Positions 1 to 12,912 of a DNA stretch of 64,000 bases are shown here, in pieces. The notes beneath the pieces were generated by a model, which saw nothing but the letters and a program-made list of their open reading frames with translations, was not told the DNA's origin and did not search any database. Each line of letters starts with the position of its first letter. Position 1 is the stretch's first letter. Source of the DNA: Trichopria drosophilae (taxonomy: Eukaryota; Arthropoda; Insecta; Hymenoptera; Diapriidae); contig CM059585.1 of assembly GCA_030407085.1 (NCBI GenBank), positions 99,604,501 through 99,668,500 of the forward strand. The letters run 5' to 3'. The translations under genes and the position numbers were made by a program.

Positions 1-1080
1 CATATTACTACATCAAAACGTCCACCTTACAAGTAAGAGTCCTAAATTCTAATAATTCTTGAACTCTTAAATATAATAATTTTATTTAAAACGATAGCAC
101 AAGGTTGCATTGAAATTGATATTAACCAGATTTGCTTAATCAATTAAAATATTTCTGATTTTATCAATATATATCTTGAAATATTAAAAATCGAAAACGC
201 AATATAACAAAGAAAAATATAATAAATTGTTATTTACTGAGCTATAATTTTAAAATTTGTACAAAATTTAAGTTATAAAGATCCGCCAAAGTCACTGTTT
301 ATAATATTTTATCAGGCTCTAATCAATCAGATAAAATGAATATCTGTTTTTAGAAAATATTCTGCATGATTTATGATCTTTAATTTTTTTCTTAAACATA
401 CGTTCACGAACTTGAAGTAAACGATCGCTTTACTGAAGGGGGAGTGCATTCATTCAAAAATACCAATTGTACGTTGAATTCCAGCAATTGTAACACGTGT
501 CACAGCAGTACACCGAGCTTGAAAACGATAAGCACGTAAACTTTCTCAATAGCAGCGTTCCGACCAGGAACTATTTAATAACAGTCCAAGCTTTTAGTAT
601 TTTAACGCATGGCGAACATTTTTGCCTCGTACTTATTTTTTCGTGATAACGTCAACTTTACCACATTCAAAGTGGGATTGCGTCATCGACCATTTTCTGA
701 CGCACACATTTCGCCGAATGTACTGCTGAATTGGCTATGTTGGTGCACTGAATGGTCGATTACGATTACCTAAATGTCAATATTTGGTATTTCATGAAAT
801 TAGTTTATAATTTTTACACATGTATAAAATAACAGCAGACAATATAATTCATGAGACGCTAACTTCCTTTTAACGTAGTCAAGAAGCCAATCTTTAATTA
901 TTTATCTGCATGATAAATCTTACATGCACTTATAAATCTTACTACACGAATAAATAGTACGATTTCCGTTTCGCAAATTGCAGCGAAAAAATCTGTCTAA
1001 ATTCCATAGAGTGAAAAGTTCCCAGATAGCAAGGGGTGAGTCTCACGATGTCTTCATATTTATGATCTCACTTAAATGTG
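1..1080. other. AT-rich noncoding stretch
   Basis: I see no long open frame, RNA gene or clear repeat here. The base composition is typical AT-rich intergenic DNA of this window. Confidence 0.6.
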
Positions 1081-1084
1081 AATG

Positions 1085-1400
1085 CATATGAGTCATACTT
1101 CGTTAAATCGAACACGATCCGCCAGCATATCTTCGATTTGGTTAAAAATTGCAAAAAAGTTAGTACTTGGCATACATATGAACGTGGTAAAGGGATTTTT
1201 CAAAATTCCAAATATTTTCAAAATGGCGGCCATATGAAATTTTCAAAACTTTTTTTCGAAAAATTATAGCTTGGCGCAATTTTATCGGAATTGGATAAAA
1301 TTTGCTCACTTTAGTAAAAAAGTATGAACTTTTCGAAAAAAGTATTTATAATTAAATATAATAATAATAAACGCATGAAAAAACAATTTAAAAAAAAAAA
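1085..1400 (+). repeat. Dispersed repeat, partial copy
   Basis: This stretch recurs in inverted orientation at about 10620-11073. Shared blocks include the motif AAAATGGCGGCCATATGAAA and a TTTATAATTAAATATAATAA block. The second copy lies inside the fold-back element at 10283-11512, so this is probably an internal fragment of that family. No coding capacity is seen; the 63-codon open frame here lies entirely in the repeat. Confidence 0.65.
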
Positions 1401-1745
1401 ATATCGTGTAAAATTACAGTAGCGAATGGGCTCAAAAATTATCCACTTTCAACGCAGTGAATTTACTATATGGAACACAGTAACTTTCCCTAAATATTGT
1501 AATATATTACTCGTTTGTAAAATTACCACGTCCAACGTAGGCTCGAAAAATTACCTACGTTTGACGTAGTAAAAGTACAACAGTCTAGTATTTTCCCTAT
1601 GCTCGACGTCGTAAATTTACAATGCGGCGGTAAATCTCTAACCTCACTTCGGTAAAATTTCAACGCTCAACGTAGTGTTATTTCCAAATTTTCATGATTG
1701 AAAATTACCATTGCATTGTAAATTTCATTTTCATTTTTTAAAGTG
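1400..1745. repeat. Half of a TIR/MITE-like element
   Basis: The segment contains repeated short units of the form TCAACGYAGTRAA, GACGTAGTAAA and CGACGTCGTAAATTTAC. It ends with a GTAAATTTCATTTTCATTTT block that closely resembles the right terminus of the element at 23695-24538. It appears to be a truncated copy of that family, abutting the 3'-truncated LINE fragment that follows. Confidence 0.5.
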
Positions 1746-3100
1746 CATTTCAGAAAATTGTATAACAGTGCCGTCAATGATTAAAGGTGCAACAGGATAG
1801 TTGCGTAACACAGACAATTTTCGTGGAGTGCCGAAGATAATTGCTTGCATTTTTTTTCATATTTAATGAGAGACCGTTTGTTTTACTCCAATTAGCAATC
1901 GCTTGACCATCATAACTTAGTTTCTCGATACTAACATTAAGATCATCGAGCGAAGATGACAGGTAGATTTGAAGATCGTCAGCAAACATCATTGCTGTCT
2001 CTTTACAGAAGGTTAGAGATTTAAGAATGGCATTAATAAAAATTAAGAAAAATATAGGACCAGGATTCGACCCTTGTGGTACGCCCGATGAACTCGTCAG
2101 ACGTTCCGTAGGGTTACCTTCAAGGTCCACCACTGATTGCGTCCTACCTGATATATAAGAAAAAACCCATTTTATAACTATATTACTGAAACCGATTTCC
2201 TTCATTGTAGTTAACAAGATCGTATGATTTGTAGAGTCAAACGCCTTAGTGAAATCAAAAAGAACCAATATGAGATATTGCCCGTTGTCAATTGCAACAC
2301 GTATCTCCTCCATGATTTTGAGAAGTGCTGTTTGAGTATTAAAGTTCCACCGAACCCCAGATTGGAAAGGACTTAATATGTTATTAGATTCGAGAAAATC
2401 GGTTATTTGTCTTACTACAAGTGAATCAAAGGGTTTCGCGAAATGTTGTATGTTTGCTATAGGCCTAGTCTCAGAAGGAGATCTAGGGAATGCTGACTTA
2501 TTAAATGGTGGAATAGTATATGACAATTTCCAGATAGATGGGTAAATTCCGGTTTGTAATGAAGCATTAAAGATAGCAGTGATGTAAGGCAAAATTGTAG
2601 GCAAAATATTCTTAATATGAGATAAAGGCAATCCGTCCGGACTTCGGCCACGAGATTTGGCAAGGTAAGAATTAATAGCTTGATATACCTGAATATTATC
2701 CATTATGTTGAAGGAAAACAGAGGATAATCGCATCATGCAGGTGCCAAAGGAATCTGGTGTAAAGTACTCGAAGTACATGAAGGATGTTTGCTAGAGACT
2801 GACGAGTAATAGGTGTTAAGTTCTGAAGCGGTAAACTGGTTTAACGGAGAATTTTCTTTAGGCCTAGTGAATCCACAGTTTTTTAAAGTAGACCATATTT
2901 TATGTGAATTCGCCGCATTATTTATCGCCTTGGCTAAGTGTGTTTCCCTGGCAAGTTTAATTTCAGCACGAATGTCGCTACGTACGCGCTTATATTCCGA
3001 ATATAATACATAATTATTGTTACGACTAGCCCGTTTGTATAATTGGTTTCTTAGCTTAATTTTATTTTTTAGACCGTGAGTTAATCAAGGTAAGATTTTT
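1745..3100 (-). pseudogene. Decayed LINE reverse transcriptase (fragment)
   Basis: The minus strand encodes a non-LTR retrotransposon reverse transcriptase fragment. The longest open piece (2703-1774, 309 codons) shows the palm motifs in order: LVLFDFTKAFDST (first catalytic Asp), SSGVPQGSNPGP (template grip) and FADDLQIY (catalytic DD). Upstream on the minus strand the same frame continues to about 3090 through one TGA (near 2740), and includes a linker typical of LINE polyproteins (HKIWSTLKNCG). Downstream a frameshift near 1850 breaks the C-terminal part, and the thumb region stops near 1745 next to a MITE-like repeat. The endonuclease domain and 3' end are missing. The stop, the frameshift and truncation at both ends make it inactive. 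The FADD/LQIY style fits the Jockey/CR1 group; the exact clade is not settled. Confidence 0.9.
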
Positions 3101-3255
3101 AATTCGTGGTATATCTTTTAGTTTTCGAGTTATGAATTTTTTAAATGTAACGCTCCCGAAACTCAGGCGTGCGCTTATTGGAAATGTAACTGATGCAGCC
3201 TTTTTCGACTCGCTATTCTGTTTCTATTTATTTTGTTCTTGGTAATTTATGTTTG

Positions 3256-3748
3256 AAAACCACCTTTTTTAAGTTTCAACCATGAATTTCATGAAACTAT
3301 GAGTTCAAAATTCATATATAAACGCAACCAATAATACTGAACAAAAAATTATCACAATACAATTTTTCATTGCGATTTTGCTATTCTACACTATCTATAA
3401 TTATATAATAATCTATTTATATATAATATGTCTAATATACATCATAATAATATGTATAATATACGTCATGTGCAACCCAAGGCAGTAAGCTCAATATAAC
3501 GTAATTCAAGACCCACTTCTATAGCGGAAGTCGAATGGAACTGAAAAAGATACGCCGTCATCTACCGGCGATAAAATGAACAACTTTGCATACCCCAATG
3601 GTCAGATGTCCGATAAATATAGCAAAATTGTAGTGAAAAGTTATATTGTGATAATTTGTTATCTAGTATATTATTGATTGCGGTTATATATGAATTTTGA
3701 ACTCATGGTTTCACGAAATTCATGGTTGAAACTTAAAAAAAGTGTTTT
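3256..3748. mobile_element. Fold-back element, 127-bp inverted repeats
   Basis: The arms at 3256-3382 and 3621-3748 are reverse complements with few mismatches (for example TTCAACCATGAATTTCATGA against TTCACGAAATTCATGGTTGA). About 240 bp of unrelated spacer lies between them. There is no open frame. This is the layout of a nonautonomous fold-back DNA element (MITE). Confidence 0.85.
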
Positions 3749-5480
3749 GCATCATTAGTACAAAAAGTAAAAATCAGATTTTGCAAATTTCGATAATTCG
3801 TGTAACTATTTAAAATTGCTATCAGTAACAAACATCGGTCTATTAGATTTACTAATTTGTTTGTTGCATTCACTATTTTTGTGCTTACTACTTTTACATA
3901 GTTGGGGTAACTAACCATTTTTTCGGCATGGCTGACGTAGTCTTACCATTGATAGGTAAATCTACAAGTGGTATCGGTATAAAGTAGCCCGACTTGTGCG
4001 GCATTCAGGATATGAAACCTACTGATCCATATTTCGCTTCCTCAATGTTATTCGAGTGACTTTTGCAGCCATCCATTCTAAGAGTGAGATTCTCATTCCA
4101 ATAAATTTAGGTAGTGAATTACATTTAAACAAAATCAGTAATAATGTTATGGTTATAATTTTGTTCATTTCTAAAGTTATTCTTGCTTAAAATTAATATT
4201 CCAATCAGCTTCACTTCATCAAATAGATTTGTTTATCATAATGAAATTTAAGAAATCATACCTTAATTATCATTAACCTAGTGTATTGTAGTTCTTACTT
4301 CAATGCCCACAGCTTCCGCTGTATTCGTTACTTTTCATTGGAAAATTTCTATCAGGGAATCTAAAATATCTGACATCGTCCGGATAATCACACATTAATT
4401 AAGGTTGCTCAGCGAACTGTCCCATATAAGTACGTCGAATGTCTTCGTCGTCTGCAAGATTATCTCGTTTCACCAGACTGCTGGAAACGTAGGCTGATGC
4501 AAGGAGACGAACGTCATCGATTTAAGTTTTCGAAGAGTTGAAGCGTGGAAGAACGGCTTGGGGAAATTTTGTCCCTTTATCGAAATGCCGTTAATTCTAC
4601 TTTAATCGTACCATTGATTACAAGTGCATTATTAATATTGTTGAGAAGAAATAATTAACTTTATTACGACAAGAAAATCGGGTATATTCAAAACGTGTTG
4701 AAAGGTTTGAATGAATCCTAATGTCAAAATTGTTCTCATAAACGATCAAACAAAGGAATAGAAACTTAAAGATTTAAATAAAAATGGTTTATTCAAGAGA
4801 TTAAATTCTCTCGATTTTGGACATCATGTAGTTAGTGTGTATTAGAGGTGAACAGAATTGAAATGATAACTTAGATAAATAAACAAAACGCTCTTAGAAT
4901 CCTATTTGGTTCCATGTAAACCCCATAGTCAACATGCTACAACAGTTCTGTACGGTTTCTTCTTTTTAGGTTTCGGATATAATTTTGTGTGCTCAACGTG
5001 ATCCTGAGTTCCAAAATACCTGAGTTCCAAAAAAGTGGAGGGGAAAAATGTAAAAAAAAGATTTTTCGTGTTTTGATCCCTAATTTTCTCAGACACCTGA
5101 GCTTCAGCCTATGCTGAAATGAAAGCTTGAATCTTACCCAACAATAACCATATATGCATTTTACAAAGAAAAAACAGAATTGTATAAATAACGTATCCCA
5201 GATGGCAAACAAAATCAAAATCAAAAAGTTGATCTCAGATCATCTAATCGAACTCACGACGGTTTTTGGAGTTTTCTGTGCAGCTATCAGCGTCCGGGTT
5301 TAATAAAAGTGATCGTCAAAACTAAAAAACCAAACAAACTATTGCCCGAGCTGCAGCGAAGCTAAGATTATTAATGTGCATTATATTCCACCTGACGTAC
5401 GAGAAACTTTAGTTTATACTTGGATTAAAAAGCTTAAATTCTACGGTGCATATTGATGATCAGTCCAAAATTTAAATACT
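3749..5480. other. AT-rich noncoding stretch
   Basis: Short open frames occur here but none has a recognisable domain or codon bias. Nothing else is evident. Confidence 0.5.
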
Positions 5481-5700
5481 ATTGGTCATTTTGAATGGTT
5501 TAAAACCGGCATCAGCTTCGTAATTAGCGACCTCGAAAACCTCTGAGTAACAAGACTTCGGCAAATTGGATTGATTTTTAGAAAAGTCGTCTGCCATCTT
5601 GAGTCCTCAATTTTAAATTTTGAAAATTTTGAAAATCTGAAATCGGATTCGCAATTAGCTACCCCGAAAATCACTAAATACTGTATATTACAAAAATTGC
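5480..5700 (-). repeat. Copy of the ~121-bp GGCGG family
   Basis: The phrases AGCGACCTCGAAAACCTCTG, CTGCCATCTTGA and GCTACCCCGAAAATCAC, together with AATTTTGAAAATCTG, match the reverse complement of units seen at 37.7, 38.2 and 60.5 kb. This copy is degenerate and noncoding. Confidence 0.6.
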
Positions 5701-6180
5701 GGTACTGTAAAAAAGTCAGGTGTTAAAGGGGTAAAATGACAGGTATTACAGGTTTTAAAAATTTGGGCATTAAAGTCTTAACTCCATTAAACAAAAAATT
5801 TTGTCATACGAATATACCTAGGTCTTGCCGTGTAGGATTTAAGCTTCAGTTTAAGACTAGGTACACGTTTCTATCACGTCAGCTTAAAGTGAAATATACA
5901 ATTAATAATTTTTTTAATTTATTACAATTTCCGCCTATTATTTATATCAATTTTCAGTCGCGGATTCACTTTAGGATATCCAGATCTGCTCGTTTCAAGG
6001 AGAAATTCGCAAAGGACCTTAAGTAATATTTGAAACCGATTTAAACAATGTTGGCCTTTTGTTTATAACAATTTTCAGTAGCAAAATGAAAATTCTCAGC
6101 TATTTGGTACAACTTTTACAACCACAGTTGACAAAATAAAATTCTACATTAATGTAAAATTTTAACAGATTGTTTATAGG
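5700..6180. other. AT-rich noncoding stretch
   Basis: A 96-codon open frame (5736-6026) has no recognisable motif and a composition like its surroundings. I see no supported feature. Confidence 0.45.
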
Positions 6181-6480
6181 GCATAGACTACAGGCCCATG
6201 TAAAAAATTGATGGGTCATGTGAACCGCCAGAAGACCTATATAGAATCATATAAGGGTATAAAATAATAAGATTCAACATTATTCCATCACTTATAAGCT
6301 GTCCAACTGAGTGCAGGTGAGATTTAAAAAGCACTAGATTGTGGGGTTGTGCTTTGGGGACAGCTTACAAGTGATGGAATAATGTTGAATCTTATTATTT
6401 TATACCCTTATATCATTCTATATAGGTCTTCTGGTGGTTCAAATGACCCATCAAGTTTTGCTATGAGCCTGTAGTCTAGC
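6181..6480. mobile_element. Long hairpin MITE (about 123-bp arms)
   Basis: The left arm (6181-6307) and right arm (about 6359-6480) are near-perfect reverse complements; both carry ATTATTCCATCACTT or its complement and AGAAGACCTATATAGAAT. The loop is about 50 bp. The direct repeat AATTTTAACA occurs at 6158-6167 and 6481-6490 and could be a target duplication, although 13 extra bases separate the left copy from the arm. The arms are similar enough that a transcript would fold into a long double-stranded RNA. Confidence 0.85.
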
Positions 6481-6505
6481 AATTTTAACATTTAAGACAG
6501 ACCCT

Positions 6506-6855
6506 CGTGACTTGTCTTGTTTTATCTTGTCTGGTCTTGTCTTGCCTTGTACTGTCTTGGTTTACATTTCCTTATCTTATCTTGTCTTCTACTGTTTTGG
6601 TCTATCTTGTCTGATCTTCTCTGATCTTGTCTCGTTTCGTCTCGTCACGTCTCATCTAGCCTCGTCTCGTCTCGTCTCGTCTCGTCTCGTCTCGTCTCGT
6701 CTCGTCTCGTCTTGTCTTGTCTTGTCTTGTCTTGTCTTGTCTTGTCTGATCTTGTCTGGTCTTGTTCTGGTCTGGTCTGGTCTGGTCTTTCCTGGTCTTG
6801 CCTGATCTTGTTCTGGTCTTGTTCTAGTCTTGTCTCGTTTCGTCTCAGCTCGTAT
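6506..6855. repeat. Pentanucleotide microsatellite (TCTTG/TCTCG)n
   Basis: About 350 bp of imperfect pentamers: TCTTG-type at both edges, a TCTCG-type core around 6636-6710, and TCTGG-type variants near 6755-6800. Open frames on both strands here simply read the repeat (for example Asp-Glu-Thr-Arg on the minus strand) and are not genes. Confidence 0.95.
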
Positions 6856-6859
6856 GTCA

Positions 6860-9800
6860 CCTAAAGGAAAGTATTGTTCATTGAAGCGAAAGCGTATATA
6901 TTCAGAATTTTATCTGGAAAAGTGTGACTTAACAAAGTTACACTTTGAACAGTGTAACGCAATAAATTCGCACTGTGTGCTGTAAACAGGAATTCTTATT
7001 TTTCACAGTGTACGTTTCCTATTAATTTTAATACATACTTTATGCACTAACAGTAGTTGACGTTACTAAAACTAACAAAATTCTATACAAACTCTGTATG
7101 AATTTATCGCAGTTTAACTAGACACAAAAAAAATATAGTTTAACTAGATTCAGGATGACGGTATAGTTTCACGAATGTAGTCAAACGTTACAATAACTAG
7201 TTACTCAGTATCTAGCCTTAGGTGACAATTTTCTAAGCGGGCTTTTCTGACCAAATAAAACATACACAACATTGACTTCTTAATGATATATTTTATGGAA
7301 CGGGTGTATACAAACGTAAAAGAATAAGACACAATTGAAATATACATGGTAAAGAGTGGAGTTTCTTGTTATTCTTTTTTTTCTCTTTGCAGTATTGTAT
7401 AAAAATGTATTACAAAAACATAAGTACGAACTTGTAAGTAATAAATAGATATATAAAGGTATCGCAATTTTGTACCATGATAGATCAAACTAAGATTATC
7501 CGCAGTATTTCAAACGACGCTTTGTAATATATAATACTAGTAAAGCAATGATGATAAATAGTTTTACTTATAATTATTTTATCACAATAAATTGTAAAAT
7601 TCTATACGTAGATATAACAAAGTATCTTTACTATAAAAATTACACGTTTTGAATTTATCAAATAGTTCAATTAAAAATGTTCTTTACGACCTAATTTGCT
7701 TATATAAGATTTTTATGTTTTTTTCCTAAATATAACCTCTAGGAATGTTGACATATCAATACGCCATATCAATTAAGCTTATAAAAACTGATACAATACC
7801 TTTCATTTGGTATGTAGAACAACTAGCCCCATATTCTCCCCTACACAGGGGAGTTCCCTTTCGCCCGATCAGCGTCCCATATGGGAATATCAGAGGCCGT
7901 ACCGAAGTTCACCAATGAAAGAGTGATAAAGGTTCAGTTTATTTTATGCAACTATTAACTGTTTGATCTAATAACCATCAACCATTAATTAAAATTTTTG
8001 TCAGGTGCTTAGTAATTATATTAATTTCTAGAATTTAATGTTGTGCGAATACAATTCTTATAATTTACATTGCTGCTAAGTGGACCAATTCGATGTCGGG
8101 TTTATCTCCGTTATATCATAATAAGTTAACACCTAATAATTTGGCAAAATGTAACATTGTGTACAAATAACACAAATAACAAGGTTTTGTTGTTGGGAAG
8201 CGGTGGGTCATTTCCGATATAATATAATTGCATGTAGAAACTGAATTTTTTGTTATTTTTGAGGTTACGCGTCCCTTCAAAATGAGCGTTTAGTCCATCA
8301 CCGACGATTTGTTTTCACGAAGTTAAGGCCAATTTGAATTTTGACATTTATCTTAACAACATCATGATCATTTGCGTTGTACATAATTTGAACACACTAA
8401 CTAGGAAATTGATATAAATTTTCTGCCTTTGTCTTTGTACTTAGCAAACAATTTTTTAAACAATTTTTCTCCGTATGCGTTATAATGACCATTTCAGTAT
8501 AGTAAGAGTCAGGTTCTTATAAATTAACAATATTAATAAATTATTACAGGACAAAATATTGACGTACATATAATAATATTATTAAAAATATGGTACCCAT
8601 ACAGCACAAGACGTCCTCAGGACATCCTGCGAACTTCCGATCGGGACACAAAATAATGTTTCTATATTGGACAATAAAATATTGTTTTAATATAGCAATG
8701 CCTACTTGCGTAGTATTATAATTAGTATAAATTTGCATATCTGCATAATGTTTCCACTCATTCTTCCTATGTGACCTCTGATCGTATTGAAGTTCAACTT
8801 ACCCCATATTTCCCATTGTATTTATAAACAATTGTTTGTACGGTGTTTTTATTGAACCTTTATTACAAATAAATAGATTATTTCTTGGTTTGGTTTAACA
8901 CAGAAACCAAATCTGAAATACAAAGTGGACCGTCACGTCAGAAATTTTGTTGACATGAGGTTAAATTGTTAGAAAACGGCAATTTTGGCCACTTTTGTGA
9001 ATTTTTTGTGGATTACCAAAAATTTGTTCAATGTTGAGAAATAGAGAAAAATTGGAAAATCGCCAATACTTTCAACTGTAGTCCCGTCAGTTTTCATTTC
9101 ATCAACATGATGGTCGAAAAAATATGCCTTTCGACTGTCATGTTAAAAAAAAATTTTAAATCGAATAAAAATTAGTGCACTTATGGGTGGCTTTTTACTT
9201 GAGATTTAAACGAAACATTATCATAAAATTAAAATAAGGTTTCTTGGAACGTAACTTGAAGTGTAATGTTAGTGTAAGATGGTAATAATCTTGTAGAGAA
9301 CTAAAAATGTAATGTTACAAACTCAGTCAGACTAACGTTAAGTTAACGCTCATATAAGGTTACCATTTGCAGCTCTGTTCAGCTCCTGGAATGGAAGTGG
9401 GTTTAGAATTATATATATATTATTACGTATAGAGAGGCAAGCAATATTTTATCAATTGTAAGACAAGGTACACTAAGTTATTGTACGATTTGTATGTAGC
9501 CTAACAGCACTGTAACTAGAAATTTCTGTATGAATATATAATTTTATATATAAATGTATGTAAATGCGAAATTATAGAAATATAGTACCTTAAATATATT
9601 TGAAATACAATAATAACCACACATACATATGAAATGTTTTTTTAAGAAAGTTCTAAAGTAGTTGGCCGATAAGGTAGGAATTTACGCTAAAAACGTAAAT
9701 GAAAAGTGTCTGAATCAATTTGTCAAAATTCCGGCCCTGTAAGATGATTTTAATTACCATAGGCGGAATCCTACAAAATACCAAAGAAATTAATTGAGAA

Positions 9801-9930
9801 CTGACCGAGAATTTTCGAAAATAAATGATTTTTATTCATTTCTGAGAATTCCCAGTCTGTTCTCGAATGTTGAAAATCAGTCACCTTTAATTTACGGTTT
9901 TTAGTGAATAATGATGTCAATGATGCTGAT
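6860..9930. other. AT-rich noncoding stretch
   Basis: About 3 kb without a supported gene. The longest frame (8738-8544, minus) has no recognisable features. A slightly GC-richer patch at 7830-7915 with a small CCCCTACACAGGGG palindrome does not match any RNA gene I know. Confidence 0.55.
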
Positions 9931-9967
9931 TATGATGATGATGATGAAGAGGAGGAGGAGGAAGATG
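9928..9967. repeat. GAT/GAG trinucleotide microsatellite
   Basis: A short (GAT)n run turns into (GAG)n. It lies outside any open coding region of note. Confidence 0.9.
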
Positions 9968-10282
9968 TCGCAATTATACTCGCATTAAAACTGGTGAAAG
10001 AAGTACTCGTGTTAATATATAAATTGTGCAAAATGTCATTTCCCTATCAATAATATTACGCTTAACAAACGTCTACTCGAATACTCCAAATAATGGATGA
10101 AAACTGGATCAAAACTATATAAAAAGTGTCCAAACAGCTTTTAGGTTACTGTAAATGGAAATGAAAGCCTATTAAAATCATTTTATTAAAAAATTTGACA
10201 ATGCAGTCAATATTAAATTTGAATTATCTAATTTACTAGAATCTTATTAATCTTAACTAAATTTAAAACCTACACCTGTTTT

Positions 10283-11512
10283 CGTTTGAAAACTATTTTG
10301 TGTCTTTTTATTTTGGGGTTCACCTATTATGAATTTTAATGATATGTTTTAGATGGATTTTTAAAAAAGAACGTTATTATAAGTACTTTTCAACAAATTT
10401 TTCGGTATTAAAATCGTATTTGTTAGACGGGACCACAATAAAATGTTTAGGAGATAACTTCCATCGGAAATAGTGGATCTTTTAGATTGTTGCTTCTCAA
10501 CGGGCACGAAGGACCCAAATGTTTCTAAAACGATTTTAGAACGTTCCAGAAACGTTCCTAAAACGTTTTATGTCTGCAACTTTTACGGAACGTTTTATAA
10601 ACGTTTCATCCATGTGGTTAAAAATCGTTAAAAAAACAAAAAATTGTTTTTTGTGCATTTATTATTATTATATTTAATAATACAGTACTCTTCGGTCCTA
10701 GGCCGTAAAGTTCAATTTTACCGACCAAGTGGAGATTGTGCGATCCTCCTAAAATTTTACGGCCGAGGACCGAACACTATTTTTTGATACACTGTTCGCA
10801 AAGTAGACACTTTACCGACTGTTTTTTGTCCGTAAAGTGCGGAGATCAGTCCGCAAAATCACACTTTACGGACTGAAAGGAGTCTACTTTACGGAAATGT
10901 GTATAAAAAAATATCTTTTTTGAAAATTTCATATGGCCGCCATTTTGAAAATATTCGGAATTTCTAAAAATCCCTTTACCACATTCATATGCCAAGTACT
11001 AATTTTTCTGCAATTTTTAACGAAATCGGAGATGTGATGTCAGATCGTGATCGATTTGATGAAGAATGACTCACTTGTTATTTTTTTTACACAACTTGAA
11101 TCAGAAATAGAGGATTTTATAGATTTTTGATCGCTGAAAACGAATTCGTTGTCCAATACGACCAATGATCGTTCCCATCAGATTCTTCACATATACTAGC
11201 CACAAATTGCCAAAAAGAATACTTTTTACTTTTTTAGGTCAAATATCTTAAAATCCTGATGTGATGGGCAAATCGAACAACGGCTTCGTTTACAGCGACT
11301 AAAAATCTATATGATCCACTATCTCGATTCAAGATATCTACCAAACTTTTTTCTGGTCCCATGTAACAAATACGCATATAACCGAAAAATTGGTTGAAAA
11401 GTATTTATAATTACGTTCTTACCTTTTTAAAAATCCTTGTAAAGAATGTCGTTAAAATTCGTAATTGGTGAACCCTAAAATAAAAAAAAGACACAAAATA
11501 TGTTTTCCACAG
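10283..11512. mobile_element. Fold-back element with ~150-bp arms
   Basis: The arms at 10283-10434 and 11355-11512 are reverse complements; shared blocks include TTTTGTGTC, GGGTTCACC and ATTTTTCGGT. The interior holds an inverted copy of the 1085-1400 repeat and small nested palindromes (10691-10774 and following). No transposase frame is seen, so it is nonautonomous. Confidence 0.75.
10691..10905. repeat. Nested short palindromes with CCGTAAAGT motifs
   Basis: TTCGGTCCTAGGCCGTAAA (10691-10709) pairs with TTTACGGCCGAGGACCGAA (10756-10774). A second self-complementary block follows, built of ACTTTACGGAC/GTCCGTAAAGT units up to about 10905. It appears to interrupt the dispersed repeat that is contiguous near 1260-1340, so it looks like an insertion. 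Confidence 0.7.
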
Positions 11513-11699
11513 AAAGCTTAATAAGAAGATAATAAATTAAATTACATACAACAATTAAATTCATATCAAGACAAAGTTTTATTTATTTCTTAAATTAACC
11601 GTCGCATCTATAGCCAATCATCCCTATTCAAAAAAGTTCGATATTCCATCAATGATAAAAGACAAAAGCAGCATTGTACCCAGCCTTTACAGGGTCTCT

Positions 11700-12640
11700 T
11701 TTGGTTAATGTAAAAAAGGAATCGGAACTATTCATTTTTCACGTACTCTCATGAATGCTTTTCCGCTCATTGAGAAGGCTAAATATTTACATGCGTAATT
11801 GTAGAGAAAAGTGCAAACACAGACTGTTTGACTTGCAGCGAGCGCATGGGTACTCGACTGTCCATAATCGAGTGTACATTTCAGAACACACAATAAAATC
11901 GTATTCTGGCAACCTCGTGACGTGTGTTTCGAGTGCGCTCTATATAATCTGGTTCTTGCCCAAAATCGCATAACACGAGGGGAGGGAAGATCGACGGACA
12001 AAACAGACTTTTCCCGTGTCATCGGAACAAACTAAACTCCGGCTGCATGAAAGTGCCGCAATAATTCAATCTGCCGATCGTGCCGATCGACTCAAAGGTC
12101 CCTTGCGTCGAACCGCAATAAAAGGCCTAATCGACAATGTTGTCTCCCCTGTACATGTATGTGTGCCCATGTATACATGGGTGGACACATTTATGTACAT
12201 GTATGTAAGTGTCTGGACTTTAGGTAGCTGATGTGCGAAACGTGTATTCGACGTGCGCTTCGTATGGCAATTGAAACGTACAAATGGCCCCGTGCGTTTC
12301 CAGGGTAGGATCGGGGGTGTGGGGGGCCGGATGGAAGGGTAGGGTACAAGGGGGAATCCGAGGGTGCGAGGATTATGGCCTCGTGATGTCACCTATCTCA
12401 TTCACGCTCCAGTGGCTCCCGATTCGGGTCCCTACACCCCCTGCCCCCGACTGCTCTTTGTCGCACAATACTCCGTCTCTTTCTCGCTCTCGTAAAAACG
12501 TCGAAACCACCCGCGAAGCGATTCGAGACCATCGCCACCTACTGTAGGGGGCGGAGGCCGTAACTTCGTTCCTTAGCCTGCATCCAGACTTCCCGACCAA
12601 CGCCAATGCTGCCCGGTTTGCTTTAAGTAAGGCTCACATC
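11700..12640. promoter_or_regulatory. GC/CpG-richer block, possible promoter or noncoding exon
   Basis: The region stands out from its AT-rich flanks by GC content and frequent CpG, most strongly at 12240-12620, with G-runs, CT-runs (TCTCTTTCTCGCTCTCG) and a late GTAAGG donor-like site near 12626. Several overlapping open frames up to 108 codons occur on both strands, but none has a recognisable domain. That pattern is what GC-rich noncoding DNA gives. A CpG-rich insect promoter with an untranslated first exon would fit; this is inference only. Confidence 0.3.
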
Positions 12641-12649
12641 TCCGGTCTT

Positions 12650-12912
12650 TATGACTTTGGCAACCTTTTTTAAGTACATTTCATCTAAAAATAAAAATGA
12701 AATCACCTTTAATGATTTCGTAAACAATAACACTGGCCTACGGTGAACATAAGAAATACAACACGCATACAAAGAAATTTACTCACTTGCAGACCATAAA
12801 TCTAAATTGAATCGTAAAATTGGTAAATCTTCAAAAAAAAACTTGGAAAAAATCGTTTCTTATGTATTTTGGTCCCCTGATAAAGGATACCAGGTGTCCA
12901 AGAAGTAACCAA
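12650..12912. other. AT-rich noncoding stretch
   Basis: Nothing recognised between the GC-richer block and the LINE 3' tail. Confidence 0.5.

Noticed and set aside
6645..6860. Charged 71-97 codon frames on both strands of the pentamer repeat
   Set aside because: They translate a simple repeat whose unit length leaves all frames free of stops; no biological sequence signal.
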